Positions 47,568-61,100 of a DNA stretch of 64,000 nucleotides are shown here, piece by piece. Source of the stretch: Puffinus mauretanicus (lineage: Eukaryota; Chordata; Aves; Procellariiformes; Procellariidae); contig JAJKFH010002438.1 in assembly GCA_023333565.1 (NCBI GenBank), positions 1,674,001 to 1,738,000 of the forward strand, written 5' to 3'. Within the stretch, counting starts at the first letter, position 1. Every line of letters begins with the position of its first letter. The notes under the pieces were generated by a model, which worked only from the letters and a program-made list of their open reading frames with translations, searched no databases and was not told the origin of the DNA. A program made the translations under genes and the position numbers.

Positions 47568-50500
47568 TACAGTGAAAACAAGGCATTACATTGGTAATTG
47601 AAATGGCATTGGCCAAAGAGAGAGATGTAATGTTTCAGGCAAATACAAAACTGATAACGGGGATTAAAAATTGATTTTTCTAGAACTGTTATTTAGGAAG
47701 CGGTAAAATGTATGCTAAGAAAACTCTTTAAAATGTACCTTTGTTTGAATATTTGAGTGTGAGCTTACAGCCGTAGGCCTTTTAGGAACTGATTTCAAGT
47801 GGGATGAAGTGATGTTACGTATTTTCTATACCTTGAAAAGTCTGGAGGCATTTGATTTGAATCCTAAATCATAGCTGGCAGTTCTTTTGCTTTTTTGTTG
47901 TATAAAGAAAAACTTCAAGAGATTAGCAATAACGTTTATGGCACCGGGGTGAAGGATTAAGGACAGCCATCAGACTGTGTCTAAATGAAGGTCCACAGGA
48001 ATGCAAATTGTAAAATGTCTATTGAACTCCATGCAAGTAAAGCAATTGGTTTTGGCAGATTCCAGATGTGAGATCAAGGTCTCTAACGTTTTTAGCTGAT
48101 GTTATGTTATTTAGAAGTTTTACAAATAGATTTTTTTTTTTTCAATTGTTATGTTCTGATTTTTAGTTAGGATGCTATAGGAGGTCTGCAGTTCTACAGA
48201 GAATTTGTAAATACCGGATTATCGGTAGTAACATACACTGTTTGTTTTCATTGCAGAAATTTGGCAGTCATTGCTGAAACAAACTACTGGCTACAGTTTG
48301 GAAATAGATAACAAAAGAATAGGGAGAGCAGCCCATTGTCTAACAAAGCTGATGCGTTACAGAGATATGCTCAGTTATCTGTTAGGTGCAAAATACCCTG
48401 GGAATTGATTTGTATTCACAACTGGTTTTGATCAAGTTTTTACATACTGTGACTTTTTTTTAATCTAGTGACAGACTTTTAAGATGCTAGGCCTGTTTTT
48501 TCTTGTTGCAAAAATGTTAACTTCAGTGAAATTAGACTAGGGGTGAGTTTACCCATTCGCTGTAGACATTTATAAGATGTTCTCGAATGTAAAGGCTCAG
48601 AAACGTACTGTTCTTCAGCTGCTAGTCTTCTGTTTTGTTTTTTTTTCCTGATCACCTTAAAGTTGTCTCGATCTGTTCGTAATGTATGCTAAGTTTTGCT
48701 TGGCTTCAGAAACACTGAAGAGCAGTTGAGGTAGGTTATGAGTGGAGTTACAGCCAAGGTCCACCTCCAGGGATGATTTAAGTGCTTTATTCTCATGGAT
48801 TAAAAGCTTGTAAAACTTGCATATTGCTTACAAATCATGTAAATGTTGATAGGGTCAGGCCGAATAATGTTGCTCCATAAATGGATGCTCCATAAATGGA
48901 TGCTAGCTATGTATCATAGGTCAGCTAGTTACCTTTATAAGGTGCACAGCTGTTGGCTCAGGTGAATGAAGTCGAGTACCCAGCATATAACCGTTTACTT
49001 AATTTGTTAGAAAATGCCTTAAATTTCATATTAATTACTAGCACTCCAAAAAGAGTCTTTCAAAGGATAATACAGGTTGTTTGTTCTTTAAGAAGCACAG
49101 TTGCATTTGCACTGAAGATCCAGCTCTTCGGCAGAAAGTGAAATTTTATATGCTATTAGCCAAAATCGGTTTCACAGTTGGGGTGACGAGTGTGGGCCAT
49201 TGAAAGTGCTGTGTAAATTTTGTAATCTGCAATACAAAGAGATACACATCGAAATAGAGACTTTATATTGTTTAATGAATAGCAGAAAGTTTGCTTAGAT
49301 ATAAAAGTACATTACCAGGCACACCTGTATCCACACACTTGGATAAATGCTGAATCTAGTCAATTTTTATCATGCCACATCTCTAATGATTTTTTTTTTT
49401 TTTTTAATCTATAAAGTTGAAGTGGAATGTGGAGCTTTAATGTTAGCGAACTCTAGATGATCTTGCATCATTTGGAGTCATTAGTGCTTTCTCTTGCATG
49501 TAGCCCGATCCAGCGATGCATTCCACGTGGATGGAATCTGCAACCTCCAGCTCCTTAATCCGCTGCAGTCTGCAGCCTTGCCTGTCGGTACAGGATGGCG
49601 AGAGTGGCTGCGGTGAGAAACGGATTCCTTACCAAATGGGTTTCTCTGGCCTCTCCTGTACAGGAGGACACAGGGCTGGTTCGACACTCTTTTCGTCTTA
49701 TCTAGGTCCGTGCCCAGTTTGATTTACAAATTGCAAGTAAATGCATTTTCAAAGATAAAAGTCTTAGAAGTTGTACTTGAGTTCAGTGTCTGCCTCTCCC
49801 AAGGCAGTATATGTTACCACCAGCATTGGAATAACACTGCTGTTCTTTAAGGATATGTGTGTTACCTCTTGTGCGATAAATAAAGGACCGTTAATTTATG
49901 TTCTGGGAGGTAACAGTATTCTGTATTTATTTGAAGTAAACCCATGTATCCAGTTTCCAATTTAGAGCCTTGAACAGTATTTTATATTTACGTATTCACA
50001 GTGCATCTGGATTGCAGTCAGTGAATTAGCTTAATGGGACACTGTGTCACTTTTAAAACTCCTTTTGCTGTTTTTATGAGTTCGGGGGAAAATTGCCGAA
50101 TTGGAAAAGGAGAAAAAGCTATTTTCAATTTGTTAAGGAGCCTAAACCAGCCTAGCTTCTGCCTTTGTTTTGCTTTGTGGTCTGTTAGCATCATCATGGC
50201 CACCAGTTGGGTTTTTGCTGGGTTTAATTTTTTTTTTTTTTTTGGTAGCAAAACTAAAGCTGCAGGATCACCTGTAAGAAAAGCTATTGTCTATTTATTT
50301 AATCTCCAAGTCAAGTCAATCTTTTGGTTATTTCTAATGTATGTTTTAGGACTGTGTACATTAGAATATGCAGTTTGTAAGCTCAGGAACATTTTCTTTT
50401 CATAATGTGTGATCTCTAGTATTGCTATCTTCCTATAGTTTTTGATAAAATAAATTAAATTTAGTTTTTCTCTTGTTGTTGTCATTCTTAACAAAAAAAA

Positions 50501-52162
50501 AAAATCGTAGCCTGTCAAAACCAGCTGTAGCTGTAGAATTTGCTTTTAAGACTGCAACCTCGTAACGCCTGTCCTGTACCCACATTTTCTGGCACTATAA
50601 GGACTGTAGTAGAGCGATCATGAGGAAGTCATGTGTTTCCTATTCAGTTTATGGCTAAGAACTGGTATAAATTTACACTGTCGACTTGTCTAAAGCAGAC
50701 TGGGTTCCTGTATATTTAAGCACACTGTAACTTAGATGTATAGTGCAGTTAAGGAAACAAGCCAACAGCAGAAATTCTCTGTATGGTTTTATTCACGGAG
50801 GTAGTTACAACAGCAGTTTCACTCACTCAAGCTTGCTAAAAAAAAAAAATTGATAGACCATGTTTGGAACAGAGCGGGCAAGGTGACAGTGGTGAAATAC
50901 ATGGACTACAATATCCTTAAAACCATACACAGACGATAGCAATTTTCCTTCTTTCGCCCCCGCCCCCACCGCTGTTCCCAACAGCAGAACGCTGGCTGGT
51001 TTAACATTCACATATCGCTAAAGGTGGCAGAAAGACTGAAGACATACTCAGAGGGGAGAGCTGCCATACTAAAGGTCTGTTTAATTCTTGGGGACTTAAG
51101 CCCACATAGATGGGAAACCTCATGGATTTTTCAATGACGACTGCTGTTTAGGCATTTTTGTAGGCACTGCAGCTTAAGAGAAACCCGAATTACATTTCCA
51201 TTTTAGAAGGTTAAGAATTTTGGCAAAGAGTTATGATGGCACACGTGCATGGAGAGTCTATTGTCTTGACTTAAGAAAGAAATCTAAACAGGTCTGAACT
51301 CAGTGAAGTCAACAGAACCTTGCAGGAGGTGAAATTTGGTAATACAAGAGCCTTGAGTAACATAACCACCTGTCCAGGATAACAGGATAGCTTCTGTTGC
51401 TGTGACTTGGCCTCCAGAGCAGGCTACTGCTGGTGGCTTTGGAACCAAATGCCAGAGGATTTTATTTTTAAGTGGTTCTGAAAAACAATTCAGAACAAGC
51501 CAAAACATGGAGCAACTGATGACAAGTTGTTTGCAATGAATTAGATTTAAACCATAGACAATGGCATATCATACCTCATTCAGGAGTTAAATCGGGTGAC
51601 AACACTCGCTCAGTGTAAAGAGAGGCTGCTTGAAAAGAACAATTTGATTAAAAAAAAAAACCTTTTCTCAGTAATTCTCTAATCTGTTCTGCAGTTGTTT
51701 TTAAAAATAATTGCAGTGAAAACTCAGGATTGAAGTTGAAATGCAACTATTGCATTGTTTGCATGGTCATTCCTAAAAGATGTCATGTTCCTCCCCACAG
51801 TTAAAAATGTGGTATTTTATTAAAACCTGAGATCACATATATATCAAAGGCAAACTCTTAGAGCTCATAATGAAGAGAAACACTAAATTTCATTTAGTGT
51901 TCTACCCTTAGTTTTGTCTGGTCCCTTTTTTGCCTACTTACAGTCCTGGAGAACTGAACTCGGGAGGCAGAAGGGTTTTACAGTCCCTCCTAAGAATACT
52001 TTTCAGTATTTCATGGAAGGAACAATAAAGTTACACAGGCTGCAAATTTCTAATTCTGACAGTAAGAGATTTCTCAAAAAATTGCATGAATTAGCATAGC
52101 TGCAGATAGTAATCAGCACTAAAGAGAAAAATAATTTGGGGTTTAATTAACAAATTTTGGTA
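47568..52162. other. Convergent interval between SUV39H2 and DCLRE1C
   Basis: About 4.6 kb of AT-rich sequence with many T and A runs and no recognisable coding exon. The 3' UTRs of the flanking convergent genes may extend into it. A minus-strand AATAAA at 50788-50793 (read GTGAATAAAACC) and another at 51816-51821 could end long DCLRE1C transcripts. A 15-base tandem duplication lies at 48871-48900. Confidence 0.5.
48871..48900. repeat. Perfect 15-base tandem duplication
   Basis: TGCTCCATAAATGGA occurs twice back to back, followed by TGCTA, which begins a third unit. The copies are identical, so the duplication is recent or the locus is a minisatellite seed. Confidence 0.9.
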
Positions 52163-52168
52163 TTTATT
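52163..52168 (-). promoter_or_regulatory. DCLRE1C: AATAAA four bases after the DCLRE1C stop
   Basis: On the minus strand the stop TAA (52175-52173) is followed by TGAA and then AATAAA. If used, it would give an extremely short 3' UTR. More distal signals at 51816-51821 and 50788-50793 are the more conventional choices. Confidence 0.4.
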
Positions 52169-52172
52169 TTCA

Positions 52173-55100
52173 TTATGTCAAGTAATACCTGTCTTCAGGA
52201 GACTTTTTTCTCGTGAGTATGCTTTCACCTGCTGCGAGCTTCGTATATAAACAGTGCAGTTTATCTGGCCGAGGCGCTTCAGCATCAGGAGTCAAGGGAA
52301 TTTCGAAGTCAGAGGAGCTCTGGGAGTCCCTCCTCAGTTCTTGATCAGGAGTCCTGGAGCTGTCACTGACTTCCACCAGCACCTGCTGAACGTGAGCAGT
52401 GCCAGCTGCTGCATCTTTCTCACAGTCTTTGCTTCCCAAGTCACAGGCATCATCGGCACAAGATCTGTTCTGACCCCCTGGCTTCCACCGACTGTTGTCA
52501 GGCTGACTGTCTCTGGCAGTCTCCTGCAATACGGAAACAACTGTTCTGCTCCCACCTTTGCCGAAGCAGCTGAAGTCCAAGGCGTTTCTCTCTTGGGAGG
52601 AAATGAGTACTGTGTCCGTCTGGCTATCCCAGCCCTGGCTCCCCTGCTCCGACACGTGTGTCGACTGGGAAGAATTCTGGGAGGAGATGTGTGTTGAGTC
52701 GCTTACTCCATCCGAATCACTGAAGAGCGACTGGGACCCGCCAGCATCTGCTGAAGATGGGAAGGTGTCCTCATTTCCAGGGCTTTCTTCTAGTTTGTTA
52801 CACTTAAAAAATGCATCCCAGCGAGGGACATCGGCATTGGACTCCTGTTGGTCACTAGTTACTCCATTGAAATTTGATGTGCAAGTGGCATCTGGCTCAG
52901 GGGAAAGAACTTGAACAGCGTTTTTTTCAGATTCTTCTTCTTCGTCATCTTCATCATCATCATTTGATTCCTCACAGTCCATGAAGTCTGCCGTGGGGGA
53001 GGTGTAAGTTGTGGTCGCTTTGTAACTTTCTGTGCTCTCATTAATGTTTCCTTCGGCATTTTCAGATTGTCCTGTGCTTGACGGCCTGCTCTCTTCTCTC
53101 TGCTGTTTTGGAATCTTCGGCCTTGTGGAAGTTAATTCTGTATCAAAGAGATCATCTTCATCTGTCAAGAAAAGAACAGAAAAAAAAAAAACACACTAGG
53201 AAAAGTTCAGATCTCTGATAAAATTCTGTTGAGAGCAAAGTTTCAATAAAAATTCATTTAGTATGAAGAGAGGAAAAAGTTCTTTAACCCAGCTGGAGAG
53301 TTAGCAGGACATTATTGACAGCGTTTGCCTTGTCTAGCGCAGTGCCTTACGAGGAGAGCTGCTAGTTGTCATCCTCCATGTAAGGTACAGCAGAGCAGAG
53401 GAAGCCCTGGCAGACACGTCTGTTCAGCCCTCTGACACGTTTTGCCGGGACTGCATCGCCCTTGCATACTTGGCACTTCAGAAAGAGCCAGAGAGAATGC
53501 CGCAGGCCCAAAGCTGTCTTCTGGTTCCCAAGTGGCTTTCCAGAGGCTCTGTACAGCATCCGTTTACCATCATAAATTAAAAAAGCTAGTAGGTGCTAAA
53601 AAGCCAGCCGTGTGAGATCATGAAGAGGAGCGATTCCACTGGTATAGCACTCTGTCCCCAACAGCACAGGAGGTGATGCAAGCAAAGTTCTGTTAGAAAC
53701 AGCTTTACTAGGGATGGTCTAGGACTGTAGGATGGAACTCTTCCCAAAACTTAAAAGGTTGTTAAGCATTAAGTACATTTTAAGATCGCAAACAAGTACG
53801 CTTTTACACAGTTAGTGCTCTCTCACCCTCCTAAAACCTAAGTTCATTTGTATTTCTCCTTTCTAACTTTGCTTTGAACACGGACAGACTATGGGTGAAC
53901 ACCATGGCTTTTGGCACCTTTGCTTAGTCTCCGACTTTCATTTAAGGCACAGTAGCACCAGCAGAACCTTTACCTGTATCAGATGAATCTCTCTTGTGGA
54001 CTCTCTTCAGTGTTCCTAAGGGCCTGTACCTGGGTTCCATGTTTCTCCTGTACGACCTGCATAATGGCTTTAATCTGAGGTGAATGAGAAAAGCGATTAA
54101 TATTTAGAACTCCGCAGATACTTTCAGGAGCAAAAGTAAATCTTTTAACTAGATCTAAGGACACTGCTTCATGCCTTTCACAGGCACTGCAGTAAAATTG
54201 TTAAAGGCAGTGATAGCTAGGGAAAAGTTCTTAAGCCATTGGTGAGCTTAGGCAGCTTAAAGCTAGACGTCTGTCATTTCTATGTATTTACCTTAAAACG
54301 TACACCATTTGGAAACTTTTAGTCCCTTGCTTAGAGAAGACAAAATGACAGGGTTCAAAACCTGACTGCAGTTTTATTCAATAATTGTGAAGTATCTCCT
54401 TTCTTATTAAGGAGGAAAAGAAAAAGGAACAAAGAAACGAGTCCTCATTTTGTTCAGACTGATGACATCACTGCTGCTCCATCAGAGCGCGTTCTAAGCT
54501 GCCAACATCTGTAACAGCACAAGAGTTCAGGCCTTTGTGATGCCGTGCAGAGGCTAGGAGTTCAAGGCCCCAGAGAAATCCTCTTCAAAAGAAACTTCCG
54601 AGAAGTAGCAATGACAAATAGAAATAGGTCACAGAATGGAGTGAGATGAATGTGTTATTCAGATTCCACCCAAATAGAGTTTAACAGCAGAAAAGCCTCT
54701 ACACATAGTAGTGTGCGGAATACAAACTCTCAGACTCAGCACAACATAGAAGTGTTCTTCAGAAAGCTGAAGTTTGTAGGACTGAATATAGAAAAAAAAA
54801 AATGTGAATTATCAGACAAGTAAAGCAAAAGGCAGTGGCCTGCTTGAGCGGCTGGGATTCAGGAGGGGAGCTGTCGTTACAAGAACAGAGATCAGGTCAC
54901 CTCCATTCAGCAGCCGCTTGTCACTTACATTTCCGTAACTTTGTCTTCTGTCCCACCCACTGGCAGTACATTGGGATACACATTCACAGGACGGATATAG
55001 CTTAGGAAATCCTTAATCTAAATTGAAGAAAAGAAGCAGCAGGTTAACAAGTTACATCGACAGTTAATAATTTCATTTAGTGGCTGCACTGATCAAAGCA

Positions 55101-58100
55101 TACGCACAATAAGTACTACCAGTTGTCTCATGTAAAGACCAGTATGACCCATGAGCCAAGCTCTGTCGAAGCGGATAGCTCCGTAACAAGAAAACAGGTC
55201 TGAAGGGATGCTGAGAACTCAGCCTCACTAACCACCTCACGGCAATTTCCAACTACTACGCAGGCCATCGCTGTCCCTGAAAGAAAAGGCTAGACAAATC
55301 TGTTCCTAGGGAAAGTGACCCAGGGCTTCACTGTTCTTACTGCTGTAGATCTTTTCAGACCTGCATTTTTCTTACGAGACTTCAAGTCCCTAGTTGTGCA
55401 CATCAGAGCATTCCCTTCCCCAAAGACTTTTCTTAAAGTCTCCCTTCAGTCCACTATAAAAGCCCGTATGACAAAACACGTCACTTTTTCCATGCTTTAT
55501 TCTGTTGTCTTCTAGACGCTCTCCAGACAGTAAATTTCTTGAAGAATTGTGTCCAGTTTGGGGCACTCCACTCCAGCTGAGGCTTTATCAGTGCTGAGCA
55601 CTGAAAACACTTGCAAGTGTGCAGATTACACTCTACAGACCAGTAGGACCCATCTATTTTTGCATGTGGAGGTATGAGTCTGTTACAGTACACTACCCCC
55701 CACATCCTGCCAGCAAAGGTGCCATGTTGTATGTACTACGCTAGTACCTCCATTTAAAATTCTGCATGGCAGAGCAAATTAAAACTTAACCAGGATCTTA
55801 AAAACAGGACTGTCTTCCTAGGCCTCTGAATAATCTCCATTTTGTATGTGCAAGGCTTTGTGACAGGTTAATTGTTAGCACTGATCCAGTTTCAGTTCAG
55901 TTTCTTAGGAGACAGAAGTATTTTAAGAACTGGATCGAGTCATATTACATGAAAGTGTGTGATTCTGGAGAAGATGCTGCCATGACCAATTTCCTTTTAG
56001 TCTTTAACACAGAAAGAGGAGTAACAGCGGCAGCTACAACGTAAGAAAATGCTGTTTAAATGTGTGGGCAGGGAAAAGAAAGCAAACCCACCCAAAACTG
56101 AGTCACAGCAGATAAACAACGTATTGAAAACCAAAATTCCAAGCTTCAAGCATTGCATAGTTACACAGTAATCTAATATAGAAAGGCAATCAAAACAATT
56201 GTAGCAGTGACCAATACTCTGAGAGAATAAAAAAATAAGCTTGTAATCCTGCCCTACCTTACATGTTCTTCTGCAGCTATATTAAAATAGACTTCTGTCT
56301 TCAGCATCCAGAACTTCCTATCCCCCTATGTCTTACTACTGAAAAGATTTTTTTTATTGTGACAAGCCATGTCATCCACTCCAAAATAAGCAAAACTTGG
56401 GGTTTTTTTGGTTTGGTTTTTTGGGGTTGGTTTTTTTTTTTTTCAATCAATGTATACTCAGTACCAGAAGTATACAAACCTCGCTGTATGAAGAGTGGAA
56501 AGAGAAACAAGCTCTGTATGTACTCTCCCCAGTCCTAAAAAAAAGAGGAGGCACAAAAATTAGGTAACTGCTCTTCATCCTCAGTCAACAGGCAAGCATA
56601 ACCTACTCTTAAAAAATCCATTTTGAGATTCAGTTATACAAGTGTCAGGCAAGATACGCACCTGAAACAACAGGTTTCTGCACGGCCCAGATGCTCACCT
56701 CACTATTACATTGGTTTTCTTGATCCTTTCTCCAAACCACATAGTGGAGGGTTTGATGCTGATTATGTGCAAGGGAGTTCCATTTTGGCAAGTCATCCCA
56801 CAGGGCAGTCTGTTCCCTCGAAAGCAGTCATCATCCTGTCAAATGCAATATAAAATTAACTGTAATCCTGACCTTTTTCCCCCCAGAAATTGAGCAACAT
56901 AGTATCTAGTCAGACCAAGTTTTCATCTCGCTTCCAACTCCTCTGAAACACTCTCTGCTGTTGCATCTTGCTTCCACAGTGCAGCTGACAAAGCAAATCA
57001 GTCACAGAGACCAATGCCCCAGCGTGCCATCTCCAGTTCTACCTGCAATCCTCCAAGTTGGAGCCTTCAGCTTGACAGACGTCCTGGAAAGGGAAGGCCA
57101 TACACTACGAGCACACAGTGCGTGGCTGCAGGAGACACCATACGAGCTGCTTTTGATATATTTAAATGGATAATACCTGACTGATCTAATTTGCTGCTTG
57201 TCTTACTTGATTTAAAAATACAATTTTCAAGTTTCAAATACAATTAAACTATTTCTAGCATCAGCTAATAATTTTTTCCTTTTTTTTTTCCTGTTTTTTT
57301 AAAAAACTTGAACCCACTAACTAAAGCTCTCACCCTCACTTGCATTAAGCCACCATTTGGCCCAAGTCTTCATGAGCACAATAGGACCAAAACATTAGCA
57401 CCTATAACCAGTCTTTCACAGCAAAGTTAGCAGAAGCTTTGCAAAATGATACATACCCGAGGATGTCGACAGGCATGAATCTGAGTGTGTCGATCTGTAG
57501 TAACATGGTAGAGGATTTCTGGCATGTTTTTGAACATATCAAGTTTGTTCACGTGCACCTAGAGAAAGGCACTTTACTCTCAGTTAGCTCAAGGTGTTTA
57601 CCAAACTGCAGCTGGAGCAACTATACAGATGTGGTTCTGCTCACAACAAATGCTGGTAGGCATTTAAACAATTACTACCCACTAATAATGTCCAAGCGGA
57701 GAAGTGTTAGCTAAAAGTAACTTGGACATCTAGAACAAGCAGCACATACCTACTATGCTGAAGAGGGATGAATATTCATCAAAGAAAGTCAGAATATATC
57801 TGCTAACTATTAATGCCATATGTAAATGAGAAGGCTTTTATCATTCACAAGATAAAAGGGAGAGAGGTAAACACTGAGCTTGAAAACTCAGGATTAACTT
57901 CTCCCTGGAAAGCCCAGATGTTCCAGACTGAAATCAACTAATTAACTCATTTGGGGCATAACTGTAGCTTTTTAAGTGTAGTTAATAAAAGTATGCACAT
58001 CTTTCACCTACAGCAGTCCTCTGAACAGCCATTTCCAGCTCAGTGACTGGCCACATTCATTCCTGAGGATCTATTCTAAAGCAACAATTAGAGAAACGTT

Positions 58101-61100
58101 ACCTTGATTCCAAGTTCCTCGCTGAGGTTTATGAATAAATATTCATATCCGTAAGCAGCTTTGCAATTCAGCCACACAACATGATAGCGAGTCAGTGAGG
58201 TCCAGCTTCGCACTAACTCTAAGATCCCATTTAAACACTCCTCCTGAAAAGTTTAGAAAATATTGTGAATCTTCTTTGAAGATTCTTCCAAAGTGCTGTG
58301 ATTTGGTAATGCAAAATGGCATTGCCTTGCAAGACTTACTTAACAAAGGCGTGCTTAATTAATTAGCAGCTTTAAGGACCTTTCCTCTCACAGCTTATTT
58401 AGACTTACCCGGCTTGGTATGTGATAAAATCTGGGATCGCAAAAAGTGGTGTCCAAATACACACTCTGGATGTCTTTTACTCTGAAAGAGAAATGTGGTA
58501 TCAGAGCGAGCACTGCATCACAGTACTAAGACACACCACTTCCTCTCTCTTAAAGAGGAGGCAATTCTTCCTCTTTATTACAAAGAGCAAGTAAAAAAGG
58601 GGCTTGTAACTGCAGTATTGCCTGACTGCAAATATATTTAATCCAGAATAAAAAACGAGGAAAAAGAGTATGTTATTCCTGAATTGTCCATGCCTGTGTG
58701 ATCTTTTATTCTTTCTAAATCCCATGAATAGCTGAAGCCTCACCTAGTCCCTGAATGCAAAAGCTCCATTCTGGCTGCTTCTCCTTTTGCAAGCCTGAAA
58801 TCCCCTGTATACAGCACAGTGCCATTTTCACCTTCAAACAAAAACCTACAAACAAAAACACTTTGGTCAAACGCAACAATATAAAGCATTAAATACCAGG
58901 TGTCAATTTGTTACCTTGCTTAGAGCAGTCTACGTGACTAATGTATGATGTAATAGAAATACCGGGCTCAATTTGGTCCTACAGTACTTTCAGATAAACC
59001 CAGTAATTCAGACTCAGTATGTCTGGAAAATAACCTGTGCCTAAACTGGTCAGAGTTGAAGACAAAAGCCTCACAGATTCTGTGAGGGTAGCCCAGCTGT
59101 CTGTTGCAGCCAAAGGAAACTATTAGGCTTCCGTGCCAGGAAGCTGGGCACCTTCTTTTCAATGTCATACTTAAGAAATGGAGGATTTATTGTTAATCAC
59201 AGTTTTGTATGTCATTTTTAAGTACAGTTGAAATCAAGAAAATTGTTACTCATGGGCACGGGGAAAAGTAATCTGCCCCACCAAGGTAACAACTTCTGCC
59301 TGGACAGATCCCAGACAGTACAGTGGTTTTCCAACCTTGACCAAAGCTGGTAGGCCCTGCCACAACAGTATCACCTCCAAGAAATAATTTTAAATACACT
59401 AGCTTTTTCTAGTTAGAAAAAACCCAGTACTTAGTGAGAACTCTATAGGACAAATTTCTCAGCAGAGACATTTAGAGTATTGAAAGGACGTACATGACTG
59501 ATCCTGGACAGTGACCAGCTGGTAGAAGTGTCACCTCTATATCTTCTTTCTGGAAGAGATGGTTAGCATTACTTTCACACTGTAATAAGTACTACCAGTA
59601 CTTTCATTGACACAGCGAAAGCGACGCGCTACTCCCTACAGCCTCTTGCAGCATTTAGCATTGCTTTGGAACAAAGAGAAAGTCTCTTCCCATTCCAACA
59701 AGCCCTGAAGAGCAATGACCATCCTGTCATGCCAGAAGAGATGACTGAATATTGTGTGGTGCTCATGAAAGCCACTCGGACAGAAGACAGTCCTACTTCC
59801 TTGGTTCCTGGTGAACAAGCATCATGGAAACATCTTGGAATACACTTTGCCTGGAGATGCTCTAGCTCTACAGGCTTGTACCTGACCTTTAAGTCCCGCA
59901 CTTAAAACTTGTAAAAATAAGCCAGGAAATACGAGGTGAAAAAATCACATGAGAAAAAGGTAAGCTGGAGATTACTAACACAGTGGAAAAACACTACCAA
60001 AAAAATGCTATGATTATAAGAACAAAGTGAGGAAGAAGAATTCATGTAGCTACACATCTTGGAGAGAGGAAGGGGAACATACATTTTAAAAATAGCTTGT
60101 CCGCTTCGGATGTTATAGGTAAGATCCATTTCCCATGCTCATTTAAACAGTATTACTGCCCATTACAAATATATGAATCTTTTTTTTGTGACTTACCTCA
60201 CCAGATGTTTCATCCACTAAAGAAATCTGAGTTGGAGTTTCAACTTCCAATGCAACCTGTAACAAAATGAATAAATGCATTACAGGATTTACTGAACATT
60301 TTGTTTCATGCTTATGGCTGACTATTCATTATGTAGACATCTTCAGCACCGACTGCAGCTAATGCTAAACCTGTAAAATTAAGCCCATTTTCCCATAGTA
60401 AGTCATGAATTTCCATTTCCATTGGAAAAAAGAAGTTTTCTAAAAGTTGTCTAAAAATGAAATGGAGATACCCCAATCAAGGTGTGCTTGGCTAAAAAAG
60501 TTAGAACATGTTGGACTTCTAACAGCAAAAGCTCAGGTTTCACTAGCTGGATCATATGCCTTATTTTTGGTTGACTGCAAAGCCCAAGACATCCCAGTCC
60601 CAGAGCACGCCAGTGGATCCTGCTCGGACAGGTCTCTGTGCTGCAGCATAACTTCTCCTCACTGTTCCCTATTACCAGAAGCAGAGCCCACAATCACATG
60701 CAGCAGGTATTTCTGTACTTGTGCAGGGGTGATCAATCCATAGACTGCAATTAATCCCCTATTTTGCCATATTCTCTACTAAAACAGAGTCCTGCAACAT
60801 ACATGCTCTGTGGCCGTCTACAAGGTTAGCGCTGCTATGCAGGCTCCTCTCCCGTCCTCCTGATGTTTTTCCCTTTGTTTCAGACAATATTTGTATATAA
60901 TTCTCCTGCCCCAAAAAGCCCAAGTGAAAGGAAAGTCTCCTGTCATTACCCTCTGTAGGTATAACCTCCAGCTTCTCAGCTGAGCAGTCTCCTCAGCACA
61001 TTGGGTTTCACTGCACTAGATGGATTCACAACACACCGCATCGCAAATTTCTGGGCAGCTGCATGAGATCCATTCAGCTGGTACTCACAAAAAGGTGGTA

